A program made the translations under genes and the position numbers. Shown in pieces: positions 60,421 through 64,000 of a stretch of 64,000 nt of DNA. How positions within the stretch are numbered: the stretch's first letter is position 1; each line of letters starts with the position of its first letter. The notes beneath the pieces were generated by a model that had not been told where the DNA came from, searched no databases, and saw only the letters and a program-made list of their open reading frames with translations. Source of the DNA: Leptolinea sp964446955 (GTDB lineage Bacteria; Chloroflexota; Anaerolineae; Anaerolineales; Anaerolineaceae). The DNA lies in NCBI GenBank assembly GCA_964446955.1, contig CAYUQJ010000001.1:620001-684000 (forward strand). The letters are read 5' to 3'.

Positions 60421-61560
60421 ATGGATAAAGAGAATCCACAACCAAAAGAATCCAAAAAGCCAAAAGTACAGGGAGACGACAGGTTTGTAAATATCTTTCT
60501 TGTTCCTGTTCTGGCTGTACTAACTGCCATGATTATTGGCGGTATTATTGTCTGGTGGGTCGGCGGCGATCCATTTACTGCATACAAAGGTTTGTTTCAA
60601 GGCGCGTTTGGAAATCTACGAGCTTTAAGTGAAACAACGGTATGGGCATCACCATACATTTTCGCCGGACTCGCTGTAGCTGTTGGTTTCAAGGGTGGAT
60701 TATTTAACATCGGTGGTGAAGGTCAATTAGCCTTTGGCGCAGTGGCAGCTGCCTGGGCTGGATACGCCTTACCTGGAATACTGAAATCGGACATCCCGCC
60801 AGTCCTTCATGTCTTATTGACTGTCGGTTTGGGTGTAATGGCCGGAGCACTTTGGGGTGCGATTCCAGGTTATTTGAAAGCGAAAACCGGGGCACATGAG
60901 GTTATCAACACAATTATGATGAACTACATTGCCCTAAACCTGACAAGCTTCTTGCTAAATGGGCCAATGAAAGACAACAGCCCCAATAACGTAGTCGCAA
61001 GGACACCCAAAATTGCCGAGTCAGCTCAGATCTTTCCAATTTTTGAGAATTTCCGTTTCCATTGGGGCTTTATTCTCGCTCTTCTCATGGCATTTTTCGT
61101 ATGGTGGCTATTGTGGAAAACACGTCTTGGATTTGAGATCAGGACAACCGGTTTGAATCCAGACGCTGCGAAATATGCTGGCATCAATGTAGCTAAGACA
61201 GTTGTTATCACTATGGGATTATCGGGAGGCCTGGCGGGGTTGGCCGGCGCGATTGAGGTAGCCGCGCTTAATCATCGCCATGAATTGGGATTCTCCACTG
61301 GTTATGGGTTTGATGCAATCGCTATTGCTCTCTTGGGTAAAAACCATCCTGCTGGTGTGATATTAGCCTCTCTTCTATTTGGAGCCATGCGGAATGGCGC
61401 AACCCGAATGCAATTTCTTACCCAGATTCCGGTTGATATCATCTCCATCATTCAAGCCCTTATTCTGCTATTCGTCAGTGCTGATGCGATTGTCCGTTTT
61501 CTTTTCCGCATCCGCACACCCCAGGAACGGGTTGTGTACACACGCGGTTGGGGAAAATAG
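60421..61560 (+). CDS. ABC permease, BMP-type nucleoside importer, subunit 1
   Basis: 379 residues from the ATG eight bases after GAAGGA. A charged N-terminal tail (KENPQPKESKKPKVQGDDR), about nine membrane helices, and the family loop GGLFNIGGEGQLAFGAVAAAWAGY; EAA-like region GLNPDAAKYAGINVAKTVV. It pairs with the next permease. It follows the binding-protein gene by 155 bases including a terminator. Confidence 0.9.
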   Translation: MDKENPQPKESKKPKVQGDDRFVNIFLVPVLAVLTAMIIGGIIVWWVGGDPFTAYKGLFQGAFGNLRALSETTVWASPYIFAGLAVAVGFKGGLFNIGGEGQLAFGAVAAAWAGYALPGILKSDIPPVLHVLLTVGLGVMAGALWGAIPGYLKAKTGAHEVINTIMMNYIALNLTSFLLNGPMKDNSPNNVVARTPKIAESAQIFPIFENFRFHWGFILALLMAFFVWWLLWKTRLGFEIRTTGLNPDAAKYAGINVAKTVVITMGLSGGLAGLAGAIEVAALNHRHELGFSTGYGFDAIAIALLGKNHPAGVILASLLFGAMRNGATRMQFLTQIPVDIISIIQALILLFVSADAIVRFLFRIRTPQERVVYTRGWGK

Positions 61561-61569
61561 GAGTTATTT

Positions 61570-62640
61570 ATGGACATCAAACGTTCAATCTTCATTGCGG
61601 TAATTATCGGTTCCCTGTATTCAATTGTGGTTGTTATTGGCAAGCAGACAACAGCTCCATTAATCATTGTTGCATCAATGATTGCCACAACAATTTCAGT
61701 TGCCACCCCTCTAACTCTAGGTGCATTGTGTGGAACATTTTGTGAACGCGCAGGGGTAACAAACATCGGTATTGAAGGAATGATGCTATCCGCAGCGTTT
61801 TTCGGATGGCTTGCATCTATTTATTTGAATACCATACTTCAATTTGCAGCCCTTCCCAGTCTGATCATTGGAGTTTTTATAGCTATTCTCACAGGCGGGT
61901 TGCTTGGGCTTTTTCACGCATGGCTTTCTGTTACATTCAAGGTTGACCAAATCATTAGCGGCACAGTTATCAACATTCTTGCTACAGGAGCTACTGGTTT
62001 TCTCAACCGTCAGCTTTTCTTTGAAAAAGGAAGTATTTTTGGTGGAAATGTCCCTCATGCGCCCGGGACACTTCCAATTATTGCCATACCCGGACTTTCA
62101 CAAATTCCTGTAATCGGCAAAATCTTTGAGCAACAACCCATTGCCTGGGCGGCGATTATCCTTGTATTTGTCGCCAACTTCATTCTTTTCCGCACCCGGT
62201 GGGGTCTCCGGACCCGGGCAGTTGGAGAACATCCACGGGCCGCAGACACAGTGGGTATCAATGTTTCATTTATGCGTTACATGAATGTGATCATAGGCGG
62301 ATGTCTGGCAGGACTTGGCGGCGCATATTTCACATTAGAATCAGTCCCTTCATTTGAACCCTTGATGACAAATGGTCGTGGATTCATATCTCTTGCTGCA
62401 ATGATCTTTGGAAACTGGACACCTATTGGTGCCTGGTTTGCGTCATTGGTTTTTGGTGCCGCTCAGGCTTTCCAGATCAATCTCCAGTATTTTAGAGAAC
62501 TTATTCCACAAGAATGGGCTTTTCTCCAACAATCCTATATTGTTGGCCTTACTCCGTATATCCTGACCATGATCATCCTGGCAGGGTTGATCGGACGTAC
62601 AACCAGCCCGGCAGCTGATGGCATACCGTACGAAAAGTAG
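61570..62640 (+). CDS. ABC permease, BMP-type nucleoside importer, subunit 2
   Basis: 356 residues, about ten membrane helices; TNIGIEGMMLSAAFFGW and EHPRAADTVGINVSFMRYM are the family loop and EAA region, with PLTLGALCGTFCERAG before them. It starts nine bases after the first permease. Together they form the channel of the importer. Confidence 0.9.
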   Translation: MDIKRSIFIAVIIGSLYSIVVVIGKQTTAPLIIVASMIATTISVATPLTLGALCGTFCERAGVTNIGIEGMMLSAAFFGWLASIYLNTILQFAALPSLIIGVFIAILTGGLLGLFHAWLSVTFKVDQIISGTVINILATGATGFLNRQLFFEKGSIFGGNVPHAPGTLPIIAIPGLSQIPVIGKIFEQQPIAWAAIILVFVANFILFRTRWGLRTRAVGEHPRAADTVGINVSFMRYMNVIIGGCLAGLGGAYFTLESVPSFEPLMTNGRGFISLAAMIFGNWTPIGAWFASLVFGAAQAFQINLQYFRELIPQEWAFLQQSYIVGLTPYILTMIILAGLIGRTTSPAADGIPYEK

Positions 62641-62667
62641 CATTCGGGAATCAATCAGGAGAATACT

Positions 62668-64000
62668 ATGGATACAATTCTTGAAGTAAAAGGAATTACG
62701 AAGAAATTCCCGGGTGTTTTGGCGAACGACCATGTTGATTTCAATCTAAAACAAGGCGAGATTCATGCCCTGTTAGGCGAAAATGGTGCCGGGAAATCGA
62801 CCTTGATGAATATCATATATGGATTAACTTCCCCAGATGAAGGAGAGATCTTTATCAAAGGTGAGAAGGTCGATTTTCATTCACCTAAGGACGCCATTGC
62901 CTGTGGTATTGGTATGGTTCACCAGCATTTTATGCTGGTTCCCGTTTTCACCGTTGCTGAAAACATCATGCTAGGCTCAGAAACGCTTCGGAATGGCGTT
63001 CTTGACATCCCAAGAGTCAACAGAGAATTGAAAGAGCTTTCATCCCAATATGGACTTGACATTGATCCAACGGCCCTGGTACATGACCTGCCAGTTGGAA
63101 TTCAACAACGCGTAGAGATCATCAAAGCTCTTTATAGAAAAGCTGACATATTGATCCTTGATGAACCGACTGCCGTTTTAACCCCGCAGGAAGTAGATGA
63201 TCTTTTTGTCATCATCCGCAAACTTGTTGATGAAGGCATCTCTGTCATTTTTATCACCCACAAATTGAAAGAAGTATTATCCATCGCTGACCGCATAACG
63301 GTAATGCGTGCGGGAAAAGTTATCGCGACCGATGATCCGAAGAAAACAAATGAGCAGGCGCTTGCCTCACAAATGGTTGGCCGTACTGTAATTTTGAAAG
63401 TTGACAAAGAGCCTGCCAAACCAGGTGATGTTGTTTTACGTGTGAAAAATCTGCATGTCCTTGATGACAGAAGGATAGAAACCGTACGTGATGTCTCTTT
63501 TGAGGTTCGCAAGGGTGAAATTCTGGGTATTGCAGGTGTCCAGGGTAATGGTCAAACCGAACTGGCTGAGGCGCTAACCGGTCTGAGACATGCCGAATCG
63601 GGTGAAATAGACATTCTTGATGACAATGTTTTCAATCACCCACCCCGGCACCTTGTTGAAAAAGGTATGGGGCACATTCCCGAAGATCGTCAGAGACACG
63701 GCGTTGTCATGCAATATCCAGTAGCAGACAACTTGATTTTGTGCTCCTATTATGTTTCGCCATATTGTCGAAATGGTATGCTCCAAAACGATGCCATCGG
63801 TTCCAACGCGAATGATTTAATTAAACGCTTCGATATTCGAACGCCAAGTCCGTATGTTCCGACATCAAAACTCTCCGGCGGCAATCAACAAAAAGTAATT
63901 GTCGCCCGTGAATTGTCGCGTGATATAAAATTCCTTGTTGCCAACCAACCGACACGTGGATTGGACGTGGGATCCATTGAATATATACATCACGAAATTG
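62668..64000 (+). CDS. ABC ATPase, BMP-type nucleoside importer (cut by the window end)
   Basis: At least 444 residues; the 3' end lies beyond the window. Two ATPase halves in one chain, as in sugar and nucleoside importers. First half: GENGAGKST, DLPVGIQQRVEI as a non-standard signature, LILDEPTAVLTPQE. Second half: a degenerate Walker A GVQGNGQTEL, signature LSGGNQQK and FLVANQPTRGLD. AGGAG precedes the ATG by six bases. One coupled operon with the two permeases. Confidence 0.92.
   Translation, partial: MDTILEVKGITKKFPGVLANDHVDFNLKQGEIHALLGENGAGKSTLMNIIYGLTSPDEGEIFIKGEKVDFHSPKDAIACGIGMVHQHFMLVPVFTVAENIMLGSETLRNGVLDIPRVNRELKELSSQYGLDIDPTALVHDLPVGIQQRVEIIKALYRKADILILDEPTAVLTPQEVDDLFVIIRKLVDEGISVIFITHKLKEVLSIADRITVMRAGKVIATDDPKKTNEQALASQMVGRTVILKVDKEPAKPGDVVLRVKNLHVLDDRRIETVRDVSFEVRKGEILGIAGVQGNGQTELAEALTGLRHAESGEIDILDDNVFNHPPRHLVEKGMGHIPEDRQRHGVVMQYPVADNLILCSYYVSPYCRNGMLQNDAIGSNANDLIKRFDIRTPSPYVPTSKLSGGNQQKVIVARELSRDIKFLVANQPTRGLDVGSIEYIHHEI

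Overview
The window reads as ordinary chromosomal DNA of a bacterium, most likely an Anaerolineae-type member of the Chloroflexota. This is inferred from gene style: secreted proteins and lipoproteins on Thr/Pro stalks (TPTPT type), a c-di-AMP receptor pair, a double-length ThyX-like protein, a CIRCE-controlled groESL and a short nusA-to-ribF operon. No 16S gene is present to confirm it. I saw no insertion sequence, prophage or CRISPR array. The base composition leans AT, and most genes have recognisable ribosome binding sites with ATG, GTG or TTG starts.

Layout. 1-4040: the C-terminal part of gyrB, then a minus-strand GT-C-like membrane protein with a possible tiny partner ORF, and a reductase of the 3-ketosphinganine reductase type. 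4111-13470: the information-processing operon nusA, rnpM (ylxR), infB, rbfA, nrnA, truB, ribF, a duplicated ThyX-like gene and a small membrane protein; rimP is absent in front of nusA. 13500-22920: envelope and signalling genes, namely a class A penicillin-binding protein, two c-di-AMP receptor-like genes with a DUF4013 membrane protein, AMMECR1 and flavin reductase genes, an amidase, an L,D-transpeptidase and a CnoX-like thioredoxin/TPR protein. 22960-26820: two secreted sugar-binding-like paralogues, one behind a structured leader RNA, a small PAS protein and an RNA m5U methyltransferase. 26900-35880: a chemoreceptor, tRNA-Ser and tRNA-Val, and a 2036-residue alpha-2-macroglobulin lipoprotein.

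35880-48570 is the accessory part. It holds an AEC transporter, an unknown protein next to a radical SAM/helix-hairpin-helix fusion, a lipoprotein, and an orphan 48-residue Flp-type pilin gene. It also holds an MtnA-like / RuBisCO-like / cupin operon that matches the methylthioadenosine-isoprenoid shunt, a large GT-C membrane protein, and a galactitol-type PTS operon with its own HPr. 48740-60270: infC (apparently starting at ATC), rpmI, rplT, a macro-domain protein, a SpoU-type methyltransferase, a PrsA-like foldase, groES/groEL with a perfect CIRCE operator, two TPR paralogues and trmD. 59180-64000: a BMP-family nucleoside-type ABC importer (binding lipoprotein, two permeases and an ATPase cut by the window end).

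The strongest leads for further work are the methylthioadenosine shunt cluster, the structured leader at 23797-23940, the radical SAM-HhH fusion, the fused ThyX pair, the PPDTDT reductase, the tandem c-di-AMP receptors, and the two features easily missed by gene callers: the pilin at 40333-40479 and the ATC start of infC.
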